Below are positions 46,865 to 55,014 of a stretch of 64,000 bases of DNA, one piece after another. The stretch's first letter is position 1. Each line of letters starts with the position of its first letter. Made by a program: the position numbers and the translations under genes. The notes under the pieces were generated by a model. That model had not been told where the DNA came from and made no database searches. It saw nothing but the letters and a program-made list of their open reading frames with translations. The stretch comes from Candidatus Dechloromonas phosphoritropha (lineage in GTDB: Bacteria; Pseudomonadota; Gammaproteobacteria; Burkholderiales; Rhodocyclaceae), in assembly GCA_016722705.1 (NCBI GenBank), contig JADKGN010000001.1:744001-808000 (forward strand). The letters are read 5' to 3'.

Positions 46865-46900
46865 CCCTCATCCCCAACCCTTCTCCCGGAGGGAGAAGGG
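46865..46900. repeat. hsd palindromic repeat 5 (in hsdS linker)
   Basis: CCCTCATCCCCAACCCTTCT then CCCGGAGGGAGAAGGG, 36 bp. Forms a head-to-head pair with repeat 6 across 11 bp, the arrangement typical of REP/BIME units. Confidence 0.85.
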
Positions 46901-46911
46901 AGCGAAAACCA

Positions 46912-46947
46912 CCCCTCTCCCTCCGGGAGAGGGGCCGGGGGTGAGGG
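46912..46947. repeat. hsd palindromic repeat 6 (in hsdS linker)
   Basis: CCCCTCTCCCTCCGGGAGAG then GGGCCGGGGGTGAGGG, 36 bp. The target duplication of the IS4 insertion starts at the very next base (46948). Confidence 0.88.
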
Positions 46948-46955
46948 TACGCCAC

Positions 46956-48348
46956 CCAATCCTCTTGACTTAGCGGTCTGTCATCTAATTTTGGTAACTT
47001 TGCCATCTGGCCGCGCCAAGATATAATCGAGCATGTAACCAATTGATATAAATAGGCGTTATATGACGGCCTAAATATGCCAATATCGTTTCACGGCTAA
47101 CGGACTACATTCATGGCGCCAATTTCCTTGCCGCCGCCCGCCGCGAGCCTCGGTTTTTCACCCGAAACCGTGAATTGCCATTCACGAATCTGATCGCTTT
47201 CCTGCTCACCGGCATTCGCGGCGCAGTTCAGGCGGAGCTTGATTCCTGCTTTGCCCTGCTTGCCGGAAGAACCCGCCTTTGTCGGGCGATCACGGCCAGT
47301 GCCTTCTCAAAGGCGCGCAGCCATCTGGTCGCCAATCTCTTTGAGCCGCTCAATACAGAATTGCTGCGCCTGGTCGATGAGGTCGTTCCGCAGCAGCCGG
47401 ACTGGCAAGGCTTGCGGGTCTTGGCGGCGGATGCATCGAAGGTACGTCTGACCTTGCTTGACCTGGAAGGGCGCCGCCATATTCGAGAAGCGGCCATCTT
47501 CGGTTTGTTTCGGCCAGGGATCGAATTGTTCGACTCGCTGATTTTGCACAGTTCGCTGGTCGGCGAACGTCAGATGTTGTTTGAGCGGCTTGACCGACTC
47601 GGTGCTCAGGACATGCTGGTGCTTGATCGCGGGTATCCGGGTGCCTGGTTGGTCGCGGCGCTGTTGCATCGAGGTATCCCCTTTTGCATACGCTGTGATT
47701 CGTCCGCTTCCTTTTCTGCCATCACCCAGTTCATGCGATCCGGAGAAGATGAGGCGCAGGTGACATTGCCGCCACCGCATCGTCAGGATGCCATTGATTA
47801 CGAGTGTCCGCGTCTGCCTTCTATGGTTCGCCTGATTCGTCAGGTGACGCCGACTGGCAAGGTACGGGTCTTGATGACCTCCTTGCTTGATACCGCGCGG
47901 TATCCGGCCACAAGCTTCTCAGCCCTTTATCACAGCCGTTGGCGTATCGAGGAGGCGTTCAAGCGCATCAAACACCGGCTCAATCTGGAGCACACGTCCG
48001 GCCTGACTTGGCTGGCCGCCTGCCAGGATGTTGGGGCCAAGATGGTGTGTGACAATCTCAATGCCCTGGCCACCTACCTGGCTGCGGAAGAGCGGCTGCC
48101 CAGCGATTCGCCATGGCGAGTGAATCGGACGATGGCCTTCAATACCGTACGTCGTATCTTGCCCCGAGTCTTGGCGGGTGTGCAGCAAATCACCACCCGA
48201 GTTACCAAGGAAATCTTCTCGGAAATCGTCAAAAACCTTCAGAAATTTATCCCTGATCGTGCTCGACCTCGGCCAAACCAGCGAAAGCCTCACCTGTCCT
48301 TTGCTTACAAACCCGCCGTATGACTATGGACTAAGTTGAGAGGATTGG
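46956..48348 (+). mobile_element. IS4 family element (1393 bp) inserted in hsdS
   Basis: Ends CCAATCCTCTTGACTTAG at 46956 and the complement of CCAATCCTCTCAACTTAG at 48348. TACGCCAC is duplicated at 46948-46955 and 48349-48356. Same length and encoded protein as the copy at 20771-22163, in opposite orientation. Confidence 0.96.
47175..48323 (+). CDS. IS4 family transposase (copy 2)
   Basis: Same 382-residue protein as at 20796-21944 (LPFTNLIAFLLTGIRGAVQA…), with both Asp blocks (LAADASKVRL, MLVLDRGYPG) and YHSRWRIEEAFKRIK. Counted from TTG 47175; the frame extends upstream to a TGA near 47064 with no standard start codon. Transcription runs in the hsd direction. Confidence 0.93.
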   Translation: MPFTNLIAFLLTGIRGAVQAELDSCFALLAGRTRLCRAITASAFSKARSHLVANLFEPLNTELLRLVDEVVPQQPDWQGLRVLAADASKVRLTLLDLEGRRHIREAAIFGLFRPGIELFDSLILHSSLVGERQMLFERLDRLGAQDMLVLDRGYPGAWLVAALLHRGIPFCIRCDSSASFSAITQFMRSGEDEAQVTLPPPHRQDAIDYECPRLPSMVRLIRQVTPTGKVRVLMTSLLDTARYPATSFSALYHSRWRIEEAFKRIKHRLNLEHTSGLTWLAACQDVGAKMVCDNLNALATYLAAEERLPSDSPWRVNRTMAFNTVRRILPRVLAGVQQITTRVTKEIFSEIVKNLQKFIPDRARPRPNQRKPHLSFAYKPAV

Positions 48349-48994
48349 TACGCCACCCCGCGTCCCTTCCCACCTCGGCGAGATTCCGCAGGGGTGGGAG
48401 GTGAAGAAACTCAAGGATGTTGCCCACGTAAACCGTGCGCAGATCAACGCTCGCACCGCGCCAGACGAACTCCACTACATCGATATTTCATCGGTCAGCC
48501 CCGGTCAGATTGATTCCGTCACAACCTATGCCTTCGCTGACGCACCGGGACGCGCACGGCGCATCGTGCAGCATGGCGACGTGCTGTGGTCATGCGTTCG
48601 CCCGAATCGGCGATCACACGCTCAGGTGATGCACCCTGACGCGAACACAATCGCGTCCACCGGCTTTGCAGTGCTCAGTGCGATGAAAGTTCCATTCACG
48701 TTCCTCTACTTCGCAACGACGACCGACGATTTCGTCACCTTTCTCGCGAACAACGCCACCGGCGCGGCCTATCCGGCTGTCAGCGGTGCGACCTTCGAAA
48801 AAGCCGAGTTGCTTATCCCATCTCAGCCGCTGCTGAAGAGGTTCGGTGAAGCGACGATTCCGATGGCAGAGCAGATTCACACGCTCCAACGTCAAACCCA
48901 AAACCTCCGCCGCACCCGCGACCTGCTGCTGCCGCGCCTGCTCTCCGGCCAGATCGATGTCGAGGCCATTGCCAATGCCTAGCGACGGCCGTAT

Positions 48995-49018
48995 ATTCGC
49001 TATTCGCGAATAGCGAAT
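48995..49018. promoter_or_regulatory. 24-bp perfect palindrome upstream of winged-helix gene
   Basis: ATTCGCTATTCG followed directly by its complement CGAATAGCGAAT, ending 14 nt before the ATG of the winged-helix gene. Nested TATTCGCGAATA symmetry suggests a dimer operator, most simply for autoregulation by the protein encoded next. Confidence 0.65.
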
Positions 49019-49032
49019 GACAGAGGTTCCAG

Positions 49033-49578
49033 ATGGCCCGATCCAAGTCCAACCCGCAAGTCGTGCTGCGTCCGCAGGACTTGGTCATCCTGTTGCGCCT
49101 GGCGCTGGAACGCGGCCCGGCGCCGACCTATGCCGCGCTGGCCGCCGAGCTGGGGATGACGGCTTCGGAGGTGCACGCGGCGGTCGAACGGGCGGTCGCC
49201 GCCCAGCTCGCGCACAAGGATAACGGCGGCAAGGCAACGGTGATCCTCGCTGCGCTGCGCCTGTTCATCCAGCACGGCGCGCGTTATTGTTTCCCGGCCA
49301 CGCGCGGCAGCCTGACATGCGGCCTGCCGACCGGTTATGCCGCCGCCCCGCTCAAGGAATCGATCATGCCGGGGACCGACCCGGTGCCGGTGTGGCCGGA
49401 CAAAAACGGCACAGTGCGCGGCGTGGCGCTTTACCCGCTCTACCCCAGCGTGCCCGAGGCGGCCAGACGCAATCCGGCGCTCTACGAGTTGCTGGTGCTG
49501 TTCGATGCCGTGCGCGGCGGCAGCACGCGCGAGCGCGCGCTGGCGCTCGATCTGCTGGAAAAGCGCTTGCAGGAATGA
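49033..49578 (+). CDS. Winged-helix (MarR-like) DNA-binding protein, antitoxin-like
   Basis: 181 residues. N-terminal winged helix: VVLRPQDLVILLRLALERGP, TYAALAAELGMTASEVHAAV, ERAVAAQLAHKD. The C-terminal half (YCFPATRGSLTCGLPTGYAA, VRGVALYPLYPSVPEAARRN) is conserved in proteins paired with a downstream nucleotidyltransferase-like gene. The stop overlaps the next start by ATGA, the standard layout of such pairs. Likely an autoregulator and possible antitoxin; the toxin role of the partner is inference from family knowledge. Confidence 0.75.
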   Translation: MARSKSNPQVVLRPQDLVILLRLALERGPAPTYAALAAELGMTASEVHAAVERAVAAQLAHKDNGGKATVILAALRLFIQHGARYCFPATRGSLTCGLPTGYAAAPLKESIMPGTDPVPVWPDKNGTVRGVALYPLYPSVPEAARRNPALYELLVLFDAVRGGSTRERALALDLLEKRLQE

Positions 49579-49646
49579 ACGCCAACGACCCCAACGTCGC
49601 GCTGCTGGAAATCGTCGCCGAACGGCTGTTGCCGGCATGGCGATGA
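49575..49646 (+). pseudogene. Truncated nucleotidyltransferase-like partner gene
   Basis: Reads MNANDPNVALLEIVAERLLP then AWR and stop. The first 18 residues match the usual beginning of nucleotidyltransferase-like partners (…LLEIVAERLGDLLP…VGG), but everything including the catalytic GG/DxD region is gone. 49647-49799 has no recognisable remainder. The loss appears to be a deletion. Confidence 0.55.
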
Positions 49647-49799
49647 CCCCAACATTGGCCTTGCGCCGCAATCGACCCGGAGTTTTGTTTGAGCGGCAAG
49701 CGGCGATAATCTGTAACCACTTGTTTCGTAACAACCTCTCAATTGAGTGAAAAACGTCCCATGAAAACCTGGACGAGAAAAATGCAGAGGCGCTGATTC

Positions 49800-50924
49800 A
49801 TGACTGAGACTGTTTCATTGCCCGCCAACTACGCACCGCTGCTGGCGGAAATCAAAGCACGCGTGCAGGCTGCCAGAATCAGGGCTGGGCTGGCGGCCAA
49901 CCGCGAGTTGCTGGCGCTGTACTGGGACATTGGCCGGCTGATTCTGCGAGCGCAGGAGTCCAGTGGGTACGGCAAGAAGGTGGTGGAGCGTCTGGCGCTC
50001 GACTTGCAGCGAGCATTTCCCGGCGTGGCAGGTTTTTCGCCGCTTAACGTCTGGCGAATGCGCGCTTTCCATGCCGCTCATTCGACGGCGCCGCCGATTC
50101 TGTCACCGGCGGTGACAGAATCGAGCAGCGCGAAAAATCTGTCACAGGCCGTGACAGATTCAGCCGGAAGACCAGCGGCATCGCTGCCGCCGGAACCCTT
50201 CGCCTCACTACCCTGGGGCCACAACCTGCTGCTGCTCCACAAGCTGGAAACCACAGCCGACCGCTGCTGGTACGCAACCCGGGCGCTGGAGTTTGGCTGG
50301 TCGCGCAACGTATTGGCGCTGCAGATCGAGTCGCGACTGCATGACCGGCAGGGCAAGGCGGTCACGAATTTTGGCGCGACCTTGCCACCGGTACAGTCCG
50401 ACCTTGCGCAGGGCCTCACCAAAGACCCCTATCTATTCGATTTCTTGTCCCTGCGCAAGGATGCCAGCGAGCGTGCGGTCGAGAGCGGATTGATCCGTCA
50501 TGTGGAGAAATTTCTGCTGGAACTGGGCGCCGGCTTTGCACTGGTAGGCCGCCAGGTGCATCTCACCGTGAGTGAGCGCGACTTCTACCTCGATCTGTTG
50601 TTCTACCACCTGACACTGCGCTGCTATGTGGTGATCGATCTGAAAGCCGGAGAATTCACGCCGGAGGCGGCCGGGAAAATGAATTTTTACTTGTCTGCCG
50701 TGGATGATCGCTTCAGGCATCCGGGAGACCAGCCTTCCATTGGGTTGATTCTCTGCCGCAACAAGGATCGGGTGATCGCCGAGTATGCCCTGCGTGACCT
50801 AAGCAAGCCCATCGGCGTGTCGGAGTACGTGACCCGTCTGGTGGATTCCCTGCCCGAGGCCCTGGAAGGCATCGTGCCCAGCGTGACGGAATTGGAGCAC
50901 GCGCTGTCGGACGGTTCGGAATGA
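49800..50924 (+). CDS. DUF1016 (YhcG-like) PD-(D/E)XK nuclease
   Basis: 374 residues. N-terminal DUF1016_N: YAPLLAEIKARVQAARIRAG, LLALYWDIGRLILRAQ, GYGKKVVERLALDLQRAFPG. C-terminal nuclease: LPWGHNLLLLHKLETTADRC, VGRQVHLTVSERDFYLDLLF and CYVVIDLKAGEFTPEAAGKM, giving the Asp…DLK pattern. The linker (about 95-125) is encoded by two palindromes. Such proteins are common in type I RM and other defence loci. Its stop overlaps the hsdR start (ATGA), so the two are coupled. Confidence 0.92.
   Translation: MTETVSLPANYAPLLAEIKARVQAARIRAGLAANRELLALYWDIGRLILRAQESSGYGKKVVERLALDLQRAFPGVAGFSPLNVWRMRAFHAAHSTAPPILSPAVTESSSAKNLSQAVTDSAGRPAASLPPEPFASLPWGHNLLLLHKLETTADRCWYATRALEFGWSRNVLALQIESRLHDRQGKAVTNFGATLPPVQSDLAQGLTKDPYLFDFLSLRKDASERAVESGLIRHVEKFLLELGAGFALVGRQVHLTVSERDFYLDLLFYHLTLRCYVVIDLKAGEFTPEAAGKMNFYLSAVDDRFRHPGDQPSIGLILCRNKDRVIAEYALRDLSKPIGVSEYVTRLVDSLPEALEGIVPSVTELEHALSDGSE
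50096..50122. repeat. 27-bp palindrome in DUF1016 linker
   Basis: GATTCTGTCACC, spacer GGC, GGTGACAGAATC: perfect arms. First of two adjacent palindromes sharing a TCTGTCAC/GTGACAGA core. Confidence 0.93.
50136..50160. repeat. 25-bp palindrome in DUF1016 linker
   Basis: AATCTGTCAC, spacer AGGCC, GTGACAGATT: perfect arms, 13 bp after the first palindrome. Both lie in the variable inter-domain linker and keep the frame. Confidence 0.93.
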
Positions 50925-53900
50925 CCCCGCACACCTGGAGCGAAGACCAGCTTGTCGAGCAACCCGCCATCGGGTTGTTTGCAGCGCTCGGCTGGCAGAC
51001 GGTGTCGGCGCTGGAGGAAAGCTTCGGCCCCTCACCCCCAGCCCCTCTCCCGGAGGGCGATGGGAGAGTCTGGTTGGGCCGCGAGACCAGGGGTGAGGTG
51101 GTGCTGGTGCCCCGCCTGCGCGCCGCGCTCACCCGGCTCAACCCGACGCTGCCGGCCGAGGCGATTGACGCCGCCGTCGATGAACTCACCCACGACCGCT
51201 CGGCGATGAGCCTGGAAGCAGCCAACCGCGAGATTTATCGGCTGCTCAAGGAAGGCATTGCCGTCTCGGTTCCCGACCGCGAGCGCGGCGGCCAGAAGAC
51301 CGAACGCCTGCGCGTGGTGGATTGGCAGCACCCCGAGAACAACGATTTTGTGCTCGTTAGCCAGTTGACCGTGACTGGCGCGCTCTACACCTGTCGGCCC
51401 GATCTGGTCGGCTTCGTCAATGGCCTGCCGTGGGTGGTGATCGAACTCAAGAAACCCGGTGTGCCGGCGCGCGCCGCCTTCGACGAAAACCTGACACACT
51501 ACAAGCAACAGATTCCGGCGTTGTTCTGGTTCAACGCGCTGCTGATCGCCAGCAACGGCAGCGACAGCCGCGTCGGCTCGCTGACCGCCGAGTGGGGGCG
51601 TTTTTTCGAGTGGAAACGTATCGCGCGCGAGGACGAAGCGCGCCGCGTGTCGCTGGAGGTGATGCTGCGCGGTACGTGTGACCGTAGCCGCCTGCTCGAT
51701 CTGGTCGAGAACTTCACGCTGTTTTCCGAGCACAAGGCGGGGCTGGTCAAGATCATTGGCCAGAACCACCAGTTTCTCGGCGTCAACAACGCCATCGCCT
51801 CGATGCTCGAAGCACGCCAACTCGGTCACGGGCGCGGCGGCGTGTTCTGGCAGACGCAGGGCAGCGGCAAGAGTTTTGCTATGGTTTTCTTCGCCCAGAA
51901 AGTGCTGCGTAAGCTGGCTGGCAACTGGACCTTCGTGGTCGTCACCGACCGCGTGGAACTCGATGAGCAGATCGCCAAGACCTTCAAGACCACCGGCGCG
52001 GTGTCGGAAGCCGAGGGCGACGAATGCCACGCCGCCAGTGGCGCGCACCTGCGCGAGTTGTTGCGCGGCAACCACCGCTACGTGTTCACGCTGGTGCACA
52101 AGTTCCAGACGCCGGAGTTGCTCTGCGAACGTTCCGACGTGATCGTGCTAACCGACGAGGCGCACCGCAGCCAGTACGACACGCTGGCGCTCAACATGCG
52201 TGCCGCCTTGCCCAAGGCGATGTTCCTCGCCTTTACCGGAACGCCGCTGATTGCCGGTGAGGAACGCACCAGGGAGCTCTTCGGCGACTACGTGTCGATT
52301 TACGACTTCCAGCAGTCGATCGAAGATGGCGCCACCGTGCCGTTGTTCTACGAGAACCGCACGCCGGAATTGCAGCTCATCAACCCGGACCTCAACGAGG
52401 ACATCTACCGGCTGATCGAAAACGCCGAGCTCGACCCCGAGCAGGAAGCCAGGCTGGAGCGCGAGCTTGCCCGCCAGTACCACCTGATCACCCGCGACGA
52501 CCGGCTGGAAACCGTGGCGCAGGACATCGTGCGGCACTTCCTCGGTCGCGGCTTTGTCGGCAAGGCGCTGGTGGTGTCGATCGACAAGGCCACCGCGCTC
52601 AAGATGCACGACAAGGTGAGGGTGTATTGGGGGGTGGAAACGGAACGGGTGCGGAAGGAACTGGGCGAGCTGCACTATCGACCGGGCGGCGGCATGACAT
52701 CCGAGCAGGCGCGGCGCGACTTGCGCATTGCCGAACTGAAACAGCGCCTCGCGGTGCTGACCACTACCGACATGGCGCTGATCGTCTCGCCGGGGCAGAA
52801 CGAAATCGCCCAGATGCAGGCGCTCGGCCTCGACATCGCGCCGCACCGCAAGCGGATGAACGAATCGCAGCCGGGCCTCGACGAAAAGTTCAAGGACACC
52901 GAAGACCCGCTGCGCCTGGTCTTCGTCTGCGCCATGTGGCTGACCGGCTTTGATGCGCCGAGTTGCTCGACGGTGTATCTCGACAAGCCGATGCGCAACC
53001 ACACGCTGATGCAGACCATTGCCCGCGCCAACCGCGTATTTCCCGGCAAGCACAGCGGCGTGATCGTCGATTACGCCAACGTCTTCGCCTCGCTGGAAAA
53101 GGCGCTGGCCATCTACGGCGCCGGCAAGAATGGCAAGAGCCCGGTCCGGGACAAGCAGCAATTGGTGGCTGAACTGCGCGGCGCTATTGCCGAAGCGACG
53201 GCTTTCTGCGCCAGGCATGATGCGATGCTGGCCGGGATCGAGGCGCTAGCGGCCGGCGGGCTGGAACGCTTGCAGGCGGTCGAGGACGCGCTGAACGCGC
53301 TGATTTCCCCCGACCCGCTGCGCCGCGACTTCTTCGGCCATGAGCGGCTGGTGAGCACGCTCTACCGCGCCGTGAAACCCGATCCCGTAGCGCTGGAATT
53401 CGCCAGCCGGGTGGCTTGCCTGACCACCTTGGCCGAGGCCATCCGCGCCAAACTGAACCCGAACCCGCCGGACATCTCGCGGGTGATGAACGGCATCAAC
53501 GGCCTGCTCGACGACTCGATCACCGGCCACGAAATCCGCGAATCCGGGCCGCCAGCGCTTGATCTCTCGAAGATAAACTTAGAGGCACTGGCCCAGCGCT
53601 TCAAGCAGTCCAAACACAAGAACACCGACCTCGAAGTGCTCAAGGCCACCATCCGCGCCCAACTGGAAAAGATGATTCGCTTGAATCGCACCCGCGCCGA
53701 CTTTGCCGAGAAGTTCGCGGCGCTGATCGAGAGCTACAACGCCGGCAGCGCCACCATCGAGGGGCTGTATGCCGAGTTGCTGGCCTTGAGCAACGGCCTG
53801 AACGAAGAACAGGAACGGCACGTCCGCGAGAACATGAGCGAGGAGGAACTCGTCATCTTCGACATCCTTACCCGCCCGGCGCCCGAGCTCAGCACCGAAG

Positions 53901-54139
53901 AGCGCGCCGAAGTGAAGAAGGTCGCCCGCGAACTACTGATCCGCCTCAAGGGTTTGCTGGTCATCAACTGGCGGCAGAAATCAACCGCGAGATCACAACT
54001 GAAGCTGGCCATCGAAGACACGCTCGACAATGGCCTGCCACGCGCCTACACGCCGGAGCTTTACCACGACAAATGCTCGGCGGTGTTCGAGCATGTGTAC
54101 GAAAGCTATCCGGAGCGGAATGCGGGCGTCTACGCCTGA
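50921..54139 (+). CDS. hsdR: Type I restriction enzyme endonuclease/translocase subunit
   Basis: 1072 residues, full length. Nuclease domain: RPDLVGFVNGLPWVVIELKK (Asp…ExK, about 160-175). SF2 motor: Walker A FWQTQGSGKSFAMVFFAQ (about 308-325), DEAH box IVLTDEAHRSQYDTLAL (about 408-424), motif III FLAFTGTPLIAGEERT, and helicase C-terminal FVCAMWLTGFDAPSCSTVYL and TIARANRVFPGKHSGVIVDY. One palindromic repeat adds about 20 residues near residue 37. Open throughout, so restriction could still work if a specificity subunit is supplied. Confidence 0.95.
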   Translation: MTPHTWSEDQLVEQPAIGLFAALGWQTVSALEESFGPSPPAPLPEGDGRVWLGRETRGEVVLVPRLRAALTRLNPTLPAEAIDAAVDELTHDRSAMSLEAANREIYRLLKEGIAVSVPDRERGGQKTERLRVVDWQHPENNDFVLVSQLTVTGALYTCRPDLVGFVNGLPWVVIELKKPGVPARAAFDENLTHYKQQIPALFWFNALLIASNGSDSRVGSLTAEWGRFFEWKRIAREDEARRVSLEVMLRGTCDRSRLLDLVENFTLFSEHKAGLVKIIGQNHQFLGVNNAIASMLEARQLGHGRGGVFWQTQGSGKSFAMVFFAQKVLRKLAGNWTFVVVTDRVELDEQIAKTFKTTGAVSEAEGDECHAASGAHLRELLRGNHRYVFTLVHKFQTPELLCERSDVIVLTDEAHRSQYDTLALNMRAALPKAMFLAFTGTPLIAGEERTRELFGDYVSIYDFQQSIEDGATVPLFYENRTPELQLINPDLNEDIYRLIENAELDPEQEARLERELARQYHLITRDDRLETVAQDIVRHFLGRGFVGKALVVSIDKATALKMHDKVRVYWGVETERVRKELGELHYRPGGGMTSEQARRDLRIAELKQRLAVLTTTDMALIVSPGQNEIAQMQALGLDIAPHRKRMNESQPGLDEKFKDTEDPLRLVFVCAMWLTGFDAPSCSTVYLDKPMRNHTLMQTIARANRVFPGKHSGVIVDYANVFASLEKALAIYGAGKNGKSPVRDKQQLVAELRGAIAEATAFCARHDAMLAGIEALAAGGLERLQAVEDALNALISPDPLRRDFFGHERLVSTLYRAVKPDPVALEFASRVACLTTLAEAIRAKLNPNPPDISRVMNGINGLLDDSITGHEIRESGPPALDLSKINLEALAQRFKQSKHKNTDLEVLKATIRAQLEKMIRLNRTRADFAEKFAALIESYNAGSATIEGLYAELLALSNGLNEEQERHVRENMSEEELVIFDILTRPAPELSTEERAEVKKVARELLIRLKGLLVINWRQKSTARSQLKLAIEDTLDNGLPRAYTPELYHDKCSAVFEHVYESYPERNAGVYA
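51028..51099. repeat. hsd palindromic repeat 7 (in hsdR)
   Basis: CCCTCACCCCCAGCCCCTCT then CCCGGAGGGCGATGGGAGAG; the outer stem closes at GGGGTGAGG (51091-51099). Encodes PSPPAPLPEGDGRVW, an in-frame insertion near the HsdR N-terminus. More diverged than repeats 1-6. Confidence 0.75.
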
Positions 54140-54391
54140 TTGCCAGCGTCGGCACGGGGATCGCAGACGTGAGCCGGCGGTCGCGGTGGAGTTTTTCAAC
54201 TGGGGGTGATGGCCTCCTGCGGCCACACGGACAGTCGGCTCTGAAGAAGAACAGACCGCGCCCGAAAGTTCGTGCGGGCGCCCCAGCGAACCCGCAGCGT
54301 TACGCATCACCGCGCGCTGCAGTAACTTTGCGGACGCCGGTTGCGGTCGACGGCGTAAAATGGGCAAATTTCAAACTTTGCAGGAGTCAGC
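54140..54391. other. Intergenic region with right direct repeat of defence island
   Basis: 54314-54359 matches 43985-44030 at 40 of 46 positions in the same orientation. It ends 32 bp before the gamma carbonic anhydrase ATG, so it may also hold that gene's promoter. No gene seen. Confidence 0.6.
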
Positions 54392-54913
54392 ATGCCCCTC
54401 TTCCGCCTCGGTGAAAAACAGCCCCAGCTCGGCGAGAATGCCTGGGTTGCCCCCAACGCCACGGTGATCGGCGACGTCCATCTCGGAGCCAACGCCTCGA
54501 TCTGGTGGAACGCCACAGTGCGCGGCGACAACGACCCGATTCACATCGGCGCCAACAGCAATATTCAGGATGGTTCGGTGCTGCATACCGACGAAGGCAT
54601 TCCCATGCACATCGGCGCCGATGTCACCGTCGGCCATCTGGTCATGCTGCATGGCTGTACGGTCGGCGACGGCAGCCTGATCGGCATCGGCTCGGTGATT
54701 CTCAACCGCGCGGTGATCGGCAAGGGCTGCGTGGTCGGTGCCAATACGCTGATCCCCGAAGGCAAGGTCTTTCCTGACCATGTGCTGATCGTCGGCTCAC
54801 CGGGCAAGGTCGTGCGCGAAATCTCGGCCGATGAGGTCATCCACCTCAAGCATGCTGCTGCCCATTACGTCGCCAACGCGCGGCGTTACAAGGACACGCT
54901 GACACCCCTGTAA
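54392..54913 (+). CDS. Gamma carbonic anhydrase-family hexapeptide protein
   Basis: 173 residues; AGGAG 8 nt before the ATG. Left-handed beta-helix repeats run through NATVIGDVHLGANASIWWNA to VIGKGCVVGANTLIPEGK. The three metal-binding His fit VLHTDEG, TVGHLVMLHG. Family members (YrdA/CaiE/PaaY type) form trimers; some are carbonic anhydrases, others thioesterases. Activity cannot be settled from sequence. Stands just outside the defence island. Confidence 0.92.
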   Translation: MPLFRLGEKQPQLGENAWVAPNATVIGDVHLGANASIWWNATVRGDNDPIHIGANSNIQDGSVLHTDEGIPMHIGADVTVGHLVMLHGCTVGDGSLIGIGSVILNRAVIGKGCVVGANTLIPEGKVFPDHVLIVGSPGKVVREISADEVIHLKHAAAHYVANARRYKDTLTPL

Positions 54914-55014
54914 CACGCACCACGAAGTGAATCCGCAGCCGTAGCGAATCGCCACCGGTTGCGTTTTCGCGCCGGATTGCGCATCATGCGCGCCTCTTTT
55001 CAACCCCCCGCCCC

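Larger units (their letters stand above)
46337..48982 (+). pseudogene. hsdS: Type I specificity subunit HsdS, split by IS4 in the inter-domain linker
   Basis: N-terminal half (46337-46955): target-recognition domain 1 (MAAWRECLLGDVMNLKRGYD…VPPLPVQQRIAGILSAYDEL) and the conserved helix ENSHRRIRILEAMARALYRE. C-terminal half (48357-48982): second domain starting GEIPQGWEVKKLKDVAHV and the helix ending LRRTRDLLLPRLLSGQIDV. Removing the IS and one 8-bp duplication (1401 bp) restores a 414-residue frame. Two palindromic repeats encode the linker. As it stands, the first half ends at a stop inside the IS (residue 229), and a GTG at 48401 could start the second half. Confidence 0.9.

Noticed and set aside
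44400..46947. CRISPR-like array from the repeated hsd palindromes
   Set aside because: Spacing is irregular, orientations alternate, and repeats lie inside open reading frames; no cas genes nearby.
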